DNA of 60,000 bases from assembly GCF_963678635.1 (NCBI RefSeq), contig NC_087065.1, forward strand, positions 74,721,345 through 74,781,344, written 5' to 3'. Position 1 is the first letter of the stretch; each line of letters opens with the position of its first letter. Positions 11,485 to 22,534 of this stretch are shown here, one piece after another. A program made the position numbers and the translations under genes. The notes under the pieces were generated by a model. The model was not told the origin of the DNA. It saw only the letters and a program-made list of their open reading frames with translations, and did not search any database. Source of the DNA: Symsagittifera roscoffensis (taxonomy: Eukaryota; Xenacoelomorpha; Acoela; Convolutidae).

Positions 11485-13262
11485 AAAACACTGCTAGTAA
11501 AAAAGCGATATTTTTCAGAAAAGAAACCACCTGAGCAAAAATATCTATATTCCGTCACTTTCTTCGAAAATCGGAATGAAAACTCATAAATTATGTACAA
11601 TACGAAAACGTCAAGTGTAGAAACTTGAATCTAACAAAAAAAATTTACGATCCTGTTGCTTCACTCAAAACAGATTGGAATAATTTTGTTGAATGGAATA
11701 ACTCAACACTCATAAAAAAATTCGCCTTATGTTTCATCAAATTAAATAAAAATCTTCAACGTGTGCATAAAATAGTCCAGAACTTAGCCGATTTGCCATT
11801 TTTCTAATCCCTAGATTTTCATCAAAAATAATGAAGGCTTTTTTTACACTTGAAATCAAGGAATCAGAACTTTCCATGGTATTTTTTTCTGTTTAATCTC
11901 TCATTTTAAGCTCCCCAATTTGTTTTTTCAAAGTTTTTTTATTTAGGTAGAATATATAAATACGCGTAAGTAGAATGAAATATATCTTTCATTTTAATTC
12001 CCCCCTCCCCAATTTAACCGCCTTATTTAATAAAAAATAATAAACACAATTCAATTAATTTTTTTTCTTACCATTCAGCTCAAAACAACAAAAAACTTCG
12101 GATGCTAAAAAAATATTTCCAATTAAACTGCCGGAATTAGTCTGGTCAAAGAAAAACTACTCAGAAAACAGTTATTCTGTACATTTATTCAAAAGTCGTA
12201 AGGAAAGTTCTTCACGTTTGATATGCTAAAAAAACACAGAGGTGATTATAATTTCCTAGCGAGAAAACGATAGAAAGCAGCCCTATAAAGTGAAACGGAA
12301 AAAGTAGAAACAAATCCCAACTTAGTAAAAAATTGCCTACGAGGCAGATTTGAACCATCAACCTTGTGAATGAAATTGCCCCCACTCAGCTACTCTTGCT
12401 GAAAAATCTTAAACACTAGCCAAAAAAAAAGAGAACAGTTGCAATGAATTTTTCAATGATACGGATCAACATTAGAAAAAAAGTGCGTCCAAATGACCAC
12501 TAGTGTTTGCCAGTTAGGTCCGAACACAAAGTAGGTTCATACTGATATGTGACTCTTGCTAGATTGTTATTTTAATGATTTTTTAGAGTAGAAAATTTCA
12601 ATCATGTGCAATTTTCTGATAGTTTTTTTTTTGGGGGGGGGGAGAGGGTCATTTTGGGAGGTTTTGAAAAAAAAAACTGCGGTTTTTTAAAGCGCGTTCT
12701 CTGCAGAAACATTTCAAAAATCTTCAATTTTTGGCTCTCGCAATGAGAATAGTCCTAAAAACCTTAGAGATTTAAAAGGTGATGCTAACTCTTTGGAGAT
12801 ACTAACTCTTTTGATAACAACCATCGAATTGTGAAAACTGGATCGTGGATTTTTTTTTCCTTCAGGGAATCTGAAAATTGAAGTATGTTACCCTCTTTTC
12901 TCGCCTAATTATTTTTTAACAAGTTCTCGCCTTTAGACAAAGTAAAAACAATCAAAAGAATATTATAGAATCTAATATACCAGAAAACAGCTAACACAAT
13001 TTTTTTTTGTAGCTTTTTGACATCCTTTTTATTAAAATTTATTGAAAAATTGATTTAGCTAATTCCCCCATCTTTGGTTCAGAAAATTACAAAAAGTATG
13101 AAAAATCAATAACAAAATTTTAAAATCTATAATACCAGAGAATTGCTCATAAATAAACTTAAGCTTGATCTTCTTTGATTGTTTCGTTATCAATTGGCCC
13201 AATTTAATTTTAGTGTGTTGTTTTGAATCAAACTTAGAGAGAACTTTAACAAAAAAAATTAG
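11485..13262. repeat. Segmental duplication, unit 3
   Basis: It matches about 6209-7989 of unit 1, including the tRNA-like sequence and a G tract near 12633. It directly abuts unit 2. Confidence 0.85.
12333..12400 (-). other. tRNA-like sequence (A/B boxes), duplicate copy
   Basis: Minus strand: TAGCTGAGTGGG (A box) and GGTTCAAATC (B box), both matching RNA polymerase III consensus. It is the counterpart of 7058-7123 in the duplicated block. Of the two, this one has the better B box. Confidence 0.45.
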
Positions 13263-13269
13263 AAACTAT

Positions 13270-15700
13270 AGAAAAAAATTTTTGCACTAGACTGGTTGCA
13301 GGACCCCCTTCCATATGTTTTTTTTGTACGACAAAAAGAAACTCATAGCAAACCATAGGAAACAAAGTTTTAGGTTAATTTTATATTTTGAAGTTTTTTT
13401 GATTTTTCTTTTTAATCAAAAAAAATTCACAAGTCGTTTTTCACTTTACCAATGATCCAGGTAAGACAACGCCAATGGTTTGCCCTACTTAGGGTAAGGA
13501 GAACAGAAATGAAAATTTTTCAAAAACAAATTAGCGATTTTTTTTTTCATTCCAACCTAAAAAAAACTTCACGCTCTGAACCTATGGTTCTATCAAAACA
13601 ATCGGTTCGCTTCTGTTAAATTATATAAAATTCAATAATTATGTAGTTCAAAAAACCAAAAATCAAAAAAATGAAAATTTACCATGAGGGAGGTACGTTC
13701 AAGCAAAAAAATTGCGTTTTTTGCAATGGTTCCGAGGTGGTTGCTGGATATTAAAAATTTTCAATTTTCATCTCGGTTCACGAGTTAGACACCCAAGGGA
13801 AAAAATAACTTTTTTTTTGAAAAAAAACATCCCCTAGAGCTTCTCAAAGATACTTGAATGTGTTATAGTTCTTGTCTGATCGATTCAAAGCTTTATTGGA
13901 CAGTTTGAGACAAAAAAAATTTTCCAGTTTTTTTTTGATTTTTGAAATTTTCAAAAAAATTTTTTGAAAAGTTTTTACATCTCTGTTTATAAACGAAAAA
14001 TTTTTTTAGCTAAACTACTAGCTTGCCCTAGCATAGGAGATTAGAATTGGTCCTCATTACCAAGCGTCTATCTTTATCAGATCAAAATTGACTGTGGTCA
14101 GAACCTTGAATTAGTCAGTCTTTTTTTTTTTTAGAAAAATATGAAAATTTCAAAAATAACTTTTTCATTTCAAAAAAAAATCAGCAAGTTTTTTTATTCC
14201 AAACTAAAAAAAACTTCACGCTCTGAAGCTATTGTTCTATTGAAATCAATTGGTTTGCTTCTGTTAAGTTATAAAAATTTCATTACCTATGTAGTTCAAA
14301 AAACAAAAAACCGAAAAAATGAAAATTTACCATGAAGGAGTTGTTTTGAAGCAAAATCAATGCGTTTTTAGCGATGTTCGTCCGAAGGACGAACTAAGGT
14401 CCCCAGAGGTTGCTGGATATGAAAAAATTTCAATTTTCTATTCGGTTCTCGATTTAGACACCCAAGTGAAATAAATCACTTTTTCGAAAAAACATCTCTG
14501 GAGCTTCTCAAAGGTATTTCAATGTGTAATAACTCTTGTCTGATGAATTGAATGCTTTATTGGAAATTTAGTGACAAAATTTTTTTTTTTTTCAATTTTT
14601 TTAAAGTTTTTTTAATTTTTTTTTATTTTTTCAAATTTTCACATAAATTTTGAAAAGTTTTTTCATCTCAGTATATGAAGGAAATGAAAACTTAGCTAGG
14701 CTACTGGCTTGCTCTAGCATAGGAGAACAAAAACGGTCCTCATTACCAAGCGTTTATCTTTATCAGATCAAAAATTAACGGTGGTCAGAACCTTGAATTA
14801 GTCAAAATCTTTTATTAGAAAAATATGAAACTTTAAAAAACAATTTTTTTTCAAAAAAAAATCAGCAACATTTTTTTATTCCAAATCAAAAAATCTTCAC
14901 GCTCTGAACCTATGGTTTTTTTCGAAATCAATCGGCTTGCTTCTGTTAAGTTATAAAAATTATATTGTTTACGAAGTTCAAAAAACAAGAAAAATCAAAA
15001 AAATGAAAATTTACCATGAAGGAGTTGTTTTTAAGAAAACTCAATGCGAGTTTTGCGATGTTCGTCCCAATGAGGAACACTGGTTTCTGGAGGTTGCTGC
15101 ATAATAAAAAATTTCAATTTTCATCTCGGTTCACGATTTAGACACCCAAGTGAAAAAATCCTTTTTCGAAAAAAACATCTCTAGAGCTTCTCAAAGGTAT
15201 TTCAATGTGTTATAACTCATGTCTGATCGATTGAAAGCTTTATTGAACAGTTTGAGGAAAAAATATTTTTCAAATTTTTTCCAAATTTTTATCATTTTTT
15301 TTTTTAGTTTTTTCAAATTTTCACATAAATTTTTGAAGAGTTTTTACATCGCAGTTTGAAAACGAAATGAAACAAGCTACAATACTGGCTTGCCCTAGCA
15401 TAGGCGAACAGAAAAGGTCCCGTTAAACAGTTGTGTATCTTAATCACATCAAAAATTATCGGGTTCGGAGCTTCGAGTTAGTCAAAATACTAATTTGAAA
15501 AAAATAAGAAAATGTTAAAAAATTTTATATATTTTTATTTATTTCATATTTTGATATAGCAGTCTTAATTTTGTTTTTCGTCTCATTCTACGCTTCAACT
15601 GAAAAAAAAGTTAAGCTATTGGCTCTTTCCATCATAGGAAAACCACAAAGTTATCGTTAGTCTAGCTTCTATCTTGTTCACAACAAAAGTTAATAGGCTC
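13270..15700. repeat. Degenerate tandem array, unit about 650-680 bp
   Basis: Anchors recur in the same order. CTTCACGCTCTGAA-type sites lie at 13567, 14214 and 14895. CTTGCCCTAGCATAGGAGA-type sites lie near 14020, 14709 and 15388, with a decayed one near 15620. GACACCCAAG and CTAGAGCTTCTCAAAG recur between them. That makes three to four units, diverged by substitutions and A/T-run indels. No coding role is visible. Confidence 0.75.
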
Positions 15701-16418
15701 AGAACTGTATATGAACTGTTACCAGCAGCCCTGATACTGTATTTTCACCCCTACTTTTGAAGAGGTTAAGATGTTTCGCATTATATACACGCTCAACTGA
15801 GTCACTTTAATACAAATGTATGAAAACGTAGATTTCTAAGAAAGAATTGAAGGAAATGTATCTACTTGAAATGAATTAGTCAGACCACTAAGTATTAGTA
15901 TTGATTTCTTTAACAGGACTGAGAAATGTAATCAAAAAGGAAAATAAGAGTATGAATAAACCGCTATTAAACATCTTCTCCCACGCTTGCGCTTAGATAA
16001 TAATTAAGTCGCCGACCCTAAACTGAAATTCTTTTTGATTTTTCTCAACCTCAACAGTTCTTGATTGAAACAAACAAAAAATAATCTTCAATTAAAAATT
16101 GAACATATCAAAAGCTCAGTGAATGAAACAATGCCTAAGTCTTCGGTAATTTCTTCAAAAATTGGAACAAAAACTATCGAAATATTTTTTATATGAACTA
16201 AGATTTTTAAGTTGGGAAGTCTAGAAACTGTTCAGTGGTAAGGATCAAAATATTGAGAGCTTTCCCCCTGAAAGCTTTCACTAATAAAATTTTTGTTTTC
16301 TACTAGCTTTGTGGAATTAACAAACTTGTATCCGATTTCCTAAAATTTCATTCGATGAGAGTAATCGTTCAACGGTTAAATTCTTGTTAAATTTTAAAAT
16401 TACCAATCATTTGCCTGG

Positions 16419-16471
16419 TTTATTTTTCTATGTTCATGTTACCTAGACTAACATGAACATAGAAAAATAAA
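16419..16471. repeat. Perfect inverted repeat, 23-bp arms with 7-base loop
   Basis: The arm at 16419-16441 (TTTATTTTTCTATGTTCATG plus TTA) is the exact reverse complement of 16449-16471, with loop CCTAGAC. Perfect arms of this length indicate a recent origin or selection for structure. Confidence 0.8.
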
Positions 16472-16522
16472 CAAAAACTTATCAAGTTTTGCAGTCCCAG
16501 ATGTTTCAGCAGCTGAAAATCA

Positions 16523-16550
16523 CTCTCTTTCTCTCTCTCTCTCTCTCTCC
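16523..16550 (+). repeat. (TC)n microsatellite
   Basis: A run of TC dinucleotides, interrupted once by TTT. Confidence 0.9.
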
Positions 16551-17937
16551 TTGTTTCTCCTCCGACACTTGTAATGGTTTGTTTGAGTCTGAGTTATTTT
16601 TTGGCTTTTGCCTCCTGCAGTCTGAGGAAATCAGCTTGTTATTTTGCTCTACTGCATTTTAAGGGTATAAACGACCTTGGAATGGATTCAGTAGTTTACT
16701 TTGATTTTAGGAGCGGTTTACTTTGATTTGGAATCAGAAATTCTTTGCACTGTTAAACTTATAGTTATTTCCTTCTTTATACCTGACACCGCATTCTGAG
16801 GCACTTCGCTTTTCTTGATCGGGAGAGATACATAATTCCGTGGTATATCGAAACAGTTTTAATTATATTAACAAGTTTTATAACCTTTGCAAAACTTAGT
16901 TTCAATTTTACCAACTGATCAGATTACACTACAGTAGGAAAATGAAATTATAGAAAATCAGAGTATTTTCCAATCAGGTTAGTTTTTAAAACTAAATCGC
17001 ACAATGACATATCTAGCTGCATTGAAATTTAACCAAAAGAAATCTATCGTTTTGCGGCATGATTATGAAATTAATAGTTGCATCGAAAACTATCCTATTA
17101 AAAGCCGTCGTTTTGCGGCATGCTTTTTTCTCGGGCAAACGACTAAAAACATGTCTGGACTTGATCTTTTCCGCGCGCCGAGAAGAGATTTTTTTTTTCG
17201 AAAATGTCAAAATGTGGGAAGTTACTAGGGGCGGGATGATTACTTATTTAACGACTAACATTTTTTCAGCACATGAAAATTGATGTTGCTGTTTTTTTTT
17301 GGTTTGAAAAACATATATGATTATGCACGTGATGAAAACAAACGAAAAATATCAAGGAAACACACTGTACGAGTAGAAAAACAGTCTAGTTTTGTACACT
17401 TTCTGAAAAAAAAAGAAAATTGTTTGCATATTATACTCTTATATCGTTTATAAAACTCAGAGTTCTCTATAAAGAAGATAATTGTAATTACTCAAAAATA
17501 CAAAAAAACTCGATGCGTTGAGAAACAAAACCTTTTTGTTGCGAGTGAATTTCAAAATTAACAGCACATTAATACACTGGAGATGCCAGCAAGTTACTGA
17601 TTTAATAACTATAGAGGCGACTTCGGATTTGGACGACCATGGCACCCAGCATACTGCAGCCAACGTCAGTTGAGAGCTAAATGCCTGCAAAAAATTGCAC
17701 TTGAAAAGAATGACATTGCATTCTGTATTCTGTGAGCCCCATTAGCTTAAGTTTCAGAGAAGTTAATACTCCCCAATAATTACTTACAGAAAAAATTTTT
17801 AAAAAAATTGAGCTAGATCTTTCTTAAAATTGAGTTTTTTGCACGAAAGAGGAGAAAAAAATTGGGAAGGAAACAAAAAGTAAGAAACGTGTTTCAGCAT
17901 CTTATAGTTTTTTTAAACTACCATAATTGCGGTTGAC

Positions 17938-18215
17938 AGCAGGCGCGGATCTAGGAATTTCTCTCGGGGGGGGGGGTTATGGTTTTTTTCGACCTTTTTT
18001 TTTTAGGTCGACCAAATTGATTGTCTGAGCTGTCCTCTCAAATCACTATAAAGACCCTAGATTGACCAAAATTTGTGCGCAGCATGCAAACTTTCAAAAA
18101 ACAGGCCAAAAAAGGCGTTTTTATGCACTTTTTGGAAAAATTCGACCAAAAAATTGCGTTTTTTTGGTGCGCGTTCCGCCATCAAAGTTAGTATAAATTG
18201 GCGCGGCAGGGGGTA
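17938..18215 (+). repeat. hAT-MITE-like repeat, copy 3
   Basis: It begins CAGGCGCGGATCTAGGAATT, has an 11-G tract, the core GGTCGACCAAATTGATTG, and ends TAGTATAAATTGGCGCGG. It sits just upstream of the intact coiled-coil ORF. Confidence 0.55.
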
Positions 18216-18348
18216 AGGGTTTTGTTAAATTATTTATTAAAAATAAAATTTGGTCATTGTCTGCCGAAGATTAAAAACAAAATTAAAATTTCAAAAACTA
18301 TAAATCAGAAAACAATTAGGAGCAAAAACAGAATAAAATTATGTTTCA

Positions 18349-18960
18349 ATGGTGCAATTTTTCTCAAAAAATAGCCTGGCCGGAACTGTAGCTCAAATTA
18401 GAAGTAAATTCTTTGCGAACGGAAAGTTATCAGTGATTTTTTACTCGTTCATTATTTTGATAATAATTTGTTACTTTGCTGTTCCGTGGGTTACATTCAA
18501 AGTGCGCAATAAACAATTGGTCAGCGACGTTGATCGACTCACAGAAAAGAGCCCAGACATCCTCAAGGAACTTGAAACGTTAAAAAAAGGACATTTGGAA
18601 ATACGAAATGATCTGAAAACAACCAGAGATGAGCTTTACGAGTTTCGGAACATGTCTCAAGTGCGCAATAAACAATTGGCTAGTGACGTTGATCGACTCA
18701 CAGAAAAGAGCCCAGAAATCCTCAAGGAACTTGAAAAAATAAAAAAAGGACAATTAGAAATACGAAATGATCTGAAAACAACCAAAGATGAGCTTTACAA
18801 GTTTCGGAACATGTCTCAAGCTTTATCAAAAATTCAATCGGAGCTTAAACAACAAAGAAAAGAGATTGAAGCAATGCAAAGTGTATCAATTTTGTATTTT
18901 ACTAATTTCCAGCTGAAGTTTAGTTTAACCCTATGGCTGACATATTTGATGTGTTTCTGA
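18349..18960 (+). CDS. Putative membrane-anchored coiled-coil protein with a 53-residue repeat (203 aa)
   Basis: I do not recognise this family. From ATG 18349 the protein has a short basic N-terminus and a hydrophobic helix at about residues 28-50 (IFYSFIILIIICYFAVPW). Two consecutive 53-residue repeats follow (residues 52-104 and 105-157; DNA 18502-18660 and 18661-18819), starting VRNKQL and ending FRNMSQ. They are charged and heptad-like (DRLTEKSP, ILKELE, EIRNDLKTT). A third coiled segment (SKIQSELKQQRKEIEAMQ) precedes a hydrophobic C-terminus (KFSLTLWLTYLMCF). The likely topology is a single-pass anchor with a rod and a membrane-associated tail. It lies within GPCR intron 4 on the opposite strand. 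A decayed paralogue at 2967-3684 keeps the same layout, including the hydrophobic tail, which argues that the frame has been under selection. Upstream exons are possible. Confidence 0.55.
   Translation: MVQFFSKNSLAGTVAQIRSKFFANGKLSVIFYSFIILIIICYFAVPWVTFKVRNKQLVSDVDRLTEKSPDILKELETLKKGHLEIRNDLKTTRDELYEFRNMSQVRNKQLASDVDRLTEKSPEILKELEKIKKGQLEIRNDLKTTKDELYKFRNMSQALSKIQSELKQQRKEIEAMQSVSILYFTNFQLKFSLTLWLTYLMCF
18502..18819 (+). repeat. 159-bp coding tandem repeat, two copies
   Basis: Units 18502-18660 and 18661-18819 are 53 codons each and differ at only about a dozen and a half positions. They were duplicated within the frame, and copy number could vary between alleles. Confidence 0.9.
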
Positions 18961-19349
18961 ACAACCTGAGAGTGATATTCGAGGATGTTTGAAATTTTGG
19001 CCAAACCCAGATTTGCACGGATCATTTGCTGCGTAAAAACTGAAACTGCCCTTGTTGAAAAAACATCCGACCATAACAAAAAAAAATTCTAACATTTCTA
19101 TCATTACTGTTCAATCTATTTTGATCTCAGAATATTCAATTTTTTTTCAAACTTTTGAGATACCAATACAGCGCTGGCAGCTTGTGGGATTTCATTTAAA
19201 TACATTTCGGCGCAATTTCTCAAAATTTTGCCTCGGGGTACAAACTTATTATGCAACAGAGACCATTTACAATCTAAGTCTGGCCTAATATCTGCCATTT
19301 CTCCTGAAAAGTTACAGCTTCCCCCTATTCTTGTGATTAAGTCCTTGAA
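18961..19349. other. Intronic stretch after the coiled-coil ORF
   Basis: No feature is supported, and no clear polyadenylation signal was found immediately after the stop. Confidence 0.4.
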
Positions 19350-21228
19350 CGGTTGACCAAAAAGGCTTATCATACAATTTTTATATATGAAAAATGCTTA
19401 TCCTACAATTGCATACACTTCCATAGATACAGAAAATGTTACAAAAACTATAAGATGAGCATTTTTTTATATATGGAAATTGTACAATAAAAGTTTCTTC
19501 ATTTATGAAAATTTTATGACAATTATTTTTAAATAATGAAATCAGGCAAAATTAGCGTTTAAGCAAACCCCATAAAACGTGCTTTTCTCTGTGAATTTTT
19601 TGTAAACTATTGACCTTTGAAAATACCCAAATTTTAAGATAAAAACGCGCCATATTTTGCGTTTACATGGCGAGCGTAAGTCCCGAAATAAATTGTTCAA
19701 AACTGAACAAGGTCATTTGTTATTATTATTCAAATACTAGACGTTATATACTTCTTTATGTAGTTTATATTACCATTAGGGTGTTAATTTTAAGAAAAAA
19801 TTTAAAAACGAATTAAATTTTTTGTTGGCTATCTCGTCAATTTTTCTACAAACTTTGTAGTAGTTAAAACATTGTTGAAAGATGCCCGAAGAAAAAAGAA
19901 CCGGCCTGATGGCACGAAGTGCCCGAAGGCGGATCTTTTACCCGAGGCCATCTTCAAATATGTTCTAACTGTTGAGGAGTATGTTTTTGCTCTTTCTGAG
20001 GGAAAGATGCCAGAAAATTGTGAAAGAGCCCGGAAAAAGGCGGAAAAAGGCGGTTCTAAAGTTTCATTTATCATTCATGCCTTGTCGTGAAAGAACATAC
20101 GTGAAAGAGCAAAAACATAATCTTCGCTTCAATTGAACGTAAAGGGCAGGCACATTGAGATCTTCATCTTGATATTCAAGCTGTCTTATTACATGCTCAA
20201 TAAACCGTAAGTCAAACATCGTGGAACTCTAATTGATCAAACTTAAAGTATCCCAAAGAAAGTAAAAGCACACTAAGAATATCACTAGACGGTTGCTGTG
20301 CAAGTAGCACATAATGTGTGATCATATTCTATTGTAATGTAATGATTTTTTGGTTCCAAACACATGTCTTTTCCTCGGCGGTTTGGTGAGACGAGACAAC
20401 AATACGAGCGCTTAGAACATTGATGAAAGACATAACCGACAACGGTTCAATTATAAAAGTAAAAATCCAACTTTGTTTTTTTTTAAAACAAATTCTGAAA
20501 AAATTTTGGACTAATTTTAGGAGTACTCTCATTAAACTCAACACAGTTTATACTCTTATGAAAACACATGATAAATGTTTTGTAAACATTTCTGTTATGT
20601 AGAAAGATTATGGGGAAACAGCGTGTCATACAAGTATACAATATAGAAACTGTATGATGAACATTTTTCTAGTTTCAAATTAAAATTTTTATTTATGATG
20701 GTGACAGTGCTCTCACTTGAGCAAAATTGCTCTTAACTAATTTGTATTTGATTATAATCAAGTTTCTGAACAACTTTTTTTAAATGAAACAATGCTTATC
20801 ATACAATTTTTTATATGAAAAATTGCATACTAAACAATTTTTTAGTTCTTAATTGTGCTTTTGTTTTTAGTGAGCCAGGTGCTATAAGTTGACAAAAGCG
20901 CTTTTAACTATTTTAAATTTGATAAAAAACAACTTTATAAAGATTTGTGAAAAATTTGACTGTTATGGAAAAGCGCTTTGTCGTATAATTATTATGTCGA
21001 ATTTATATGATAACCACTTTTTTTTGATCGCCAGACTGTTTTATATAGTTCAACTAGCCGCAAAAACTAGTTCAATTCTTTTTTGAATATGTTTTTTAAG
21101 TTTTATGAAAATTGTATGATTAGCATTTTTCCATACATTCGATGTATAGATATGCATACTACGCATTTTCACTATATCGAATTGTAAGACAAGCATTTTC
21201 GGTTTATGGAGGTCAACCCAGGATAACA
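19350..21228. mobile_element. MITE-like element of the palindrome-rich family, with inverted ends
   Basis: The left end (GGTTGACCAAAAAGGCTTAT, then CATACAATTTT) is matched in reverse complement by the right end. The right end, read backwards, gives GGTTGACCTCCATAAACCGA and then AAATGCTTGTCTTACAATT. Between them are several further copies of the CTTATCATACAATTT unit in both directions. It also carries a G+C-richer segment, 19860-20090, with a lysine-rich frame of unknown meaning. No transposase was seen. Confidence 0.55.
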
Positions 21229-21511
21229 GTAATCTATATGAAAAAAAAACATATAAAAACTTTGTTGTGCTTTTTAAAATGATGCCTGTGGTGCGGAGAA
21301 GGAACGTAACAAACAGGTATTTTCATTGAAGACAACATATTGTTTTTAGGCAAACGGTATCTAATGAATGAAAATAGTGAGGATCAAAAATTTTCAAATT
21401 GAAACTCAAAACTTATTCAAAAATTATGGATAAAATTTTGTCTAGAAGATTTTTCTTCTAAAGTGAGATAAAGCATTAACCTTTTCTTAACATAAGACGA
21501 TCAGTTATTAA

Positions 21512-21745
21512 CGGTAGGACAAAATTTCGTGAGAGGCGACAATTCGTAGCAAGTAGAATTTCGTGACAGGGTTTTGGCAAGTAGAATGCGCTTGCTCCTC
21601 TTCGCTGGACTGCGCTTACATGCCGCACGAAAGGAATATTGCGCGTAAATAATCGTTCCTTGGTCTATTTACTGTTACTAACTGTTGTTTTTTATTAATT
21701 GTCGTCTGTTACGAATTTTCGCCTATTTAGGTTTATCGCCTCAAG
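21512..21745. mobile_element. MITE of the GGCGACAATTCGTAACAG family, copy 1
   Basis: The left end carries GAGGCGACAATTCGTAGCAA. The right end carries the inverted counterpart TTGTCGTCTGTTACGAATTT and then TCGCCTATTTAGG. The middle (GGCAAGTAGAATGCGCTTGC, CTCCTCTTCGCTGGACTGCG) matches the copy at 29489-29764. No coding capacity. Confidence 0.6.
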
Positions 21746-22534
21746 AATTTTAACTGTGTATTACGGGACCAAACTTTGCACTGGATAGGTGCACAATTTT
21801 GTGTCTGTATGTTCCTGGATTCCAGTGACAACTCTTTAAACTTGTTGAAAATTTCTCGGAACAATCAAAGGAATTGAAAGAACAAAAGAAGAACAAACGG
21901 CGCTTCTTTGTTGCGGAATCCGCTTACAGTTCACGAAATGCACAGTTTTGCCTCGTAATGTGAATACCTAAAAAAAACTAGCTTCAGCCTAAATAAAAGT
22001 TTTTAGTAAGTGAGGCAATAGATCAATTGAAGGAAAAGCGAGTGAACGCTTTCAAATTTGGAATGTGGATAAATCACTGCCTATGATAAACGGAAGCAGA
22101 CAAACAATTTTGTGTGAATCGAGTAAACCAAATTGCTCTCATTAGAACTTTTCAAACTCTTGATACAAAAATTGGTCTCCGATGAATTTTAAAATTTGTT
22201 TGAAAATTTTTTAAAAAAATTTCGCATTCAAACTAATTGCTAAATGGTTTGAATTGGAAAAAAGCAACATTACTAAAATAACTGATGCTAATCATGCATT
22301 TCAGATTCCATTCCAAAAACAGTTGAGGCAAACTGATTGAACACAACGAGTTTTGTTGATTTTTTCTCTCAGAAATAACTTGGCAGCAACGTTGAGTGCT
22401 CAATGCACAGCTGACAACATTTTTTTATGATCTACACTTAGTTTTTGTCTTAATTATTTTCTTCTGTAGAATTGGAAAAATTGGCTGCATTTTTTTCTAC
22501 TTAAGAAGTGGTCATGAACTGTTAAAGAGACATC
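21746..22534. other. Intronic repeat-derived stretch
   Basis: Segments here (for example the phrases CTAAATGGTTTGAA and AACTGATGCTAATCATGCA) recur at 23630-23690 and 25250-25310, so it is an older relative of the 1.62 kb duplicated unit. No gene. Confidence 0.5.

Larger units (their letters stand above)
15701..17937. other. Intronic stretch without a gene
   Basis: It contains a perfect 23-bp hairpin (16419-16471), a TC microsatellite (16523-16550) and a 14-base repeat CGTTTTGCGGCATG (near 17048 and 17110). No gene is supported. Confidence 0.5.
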
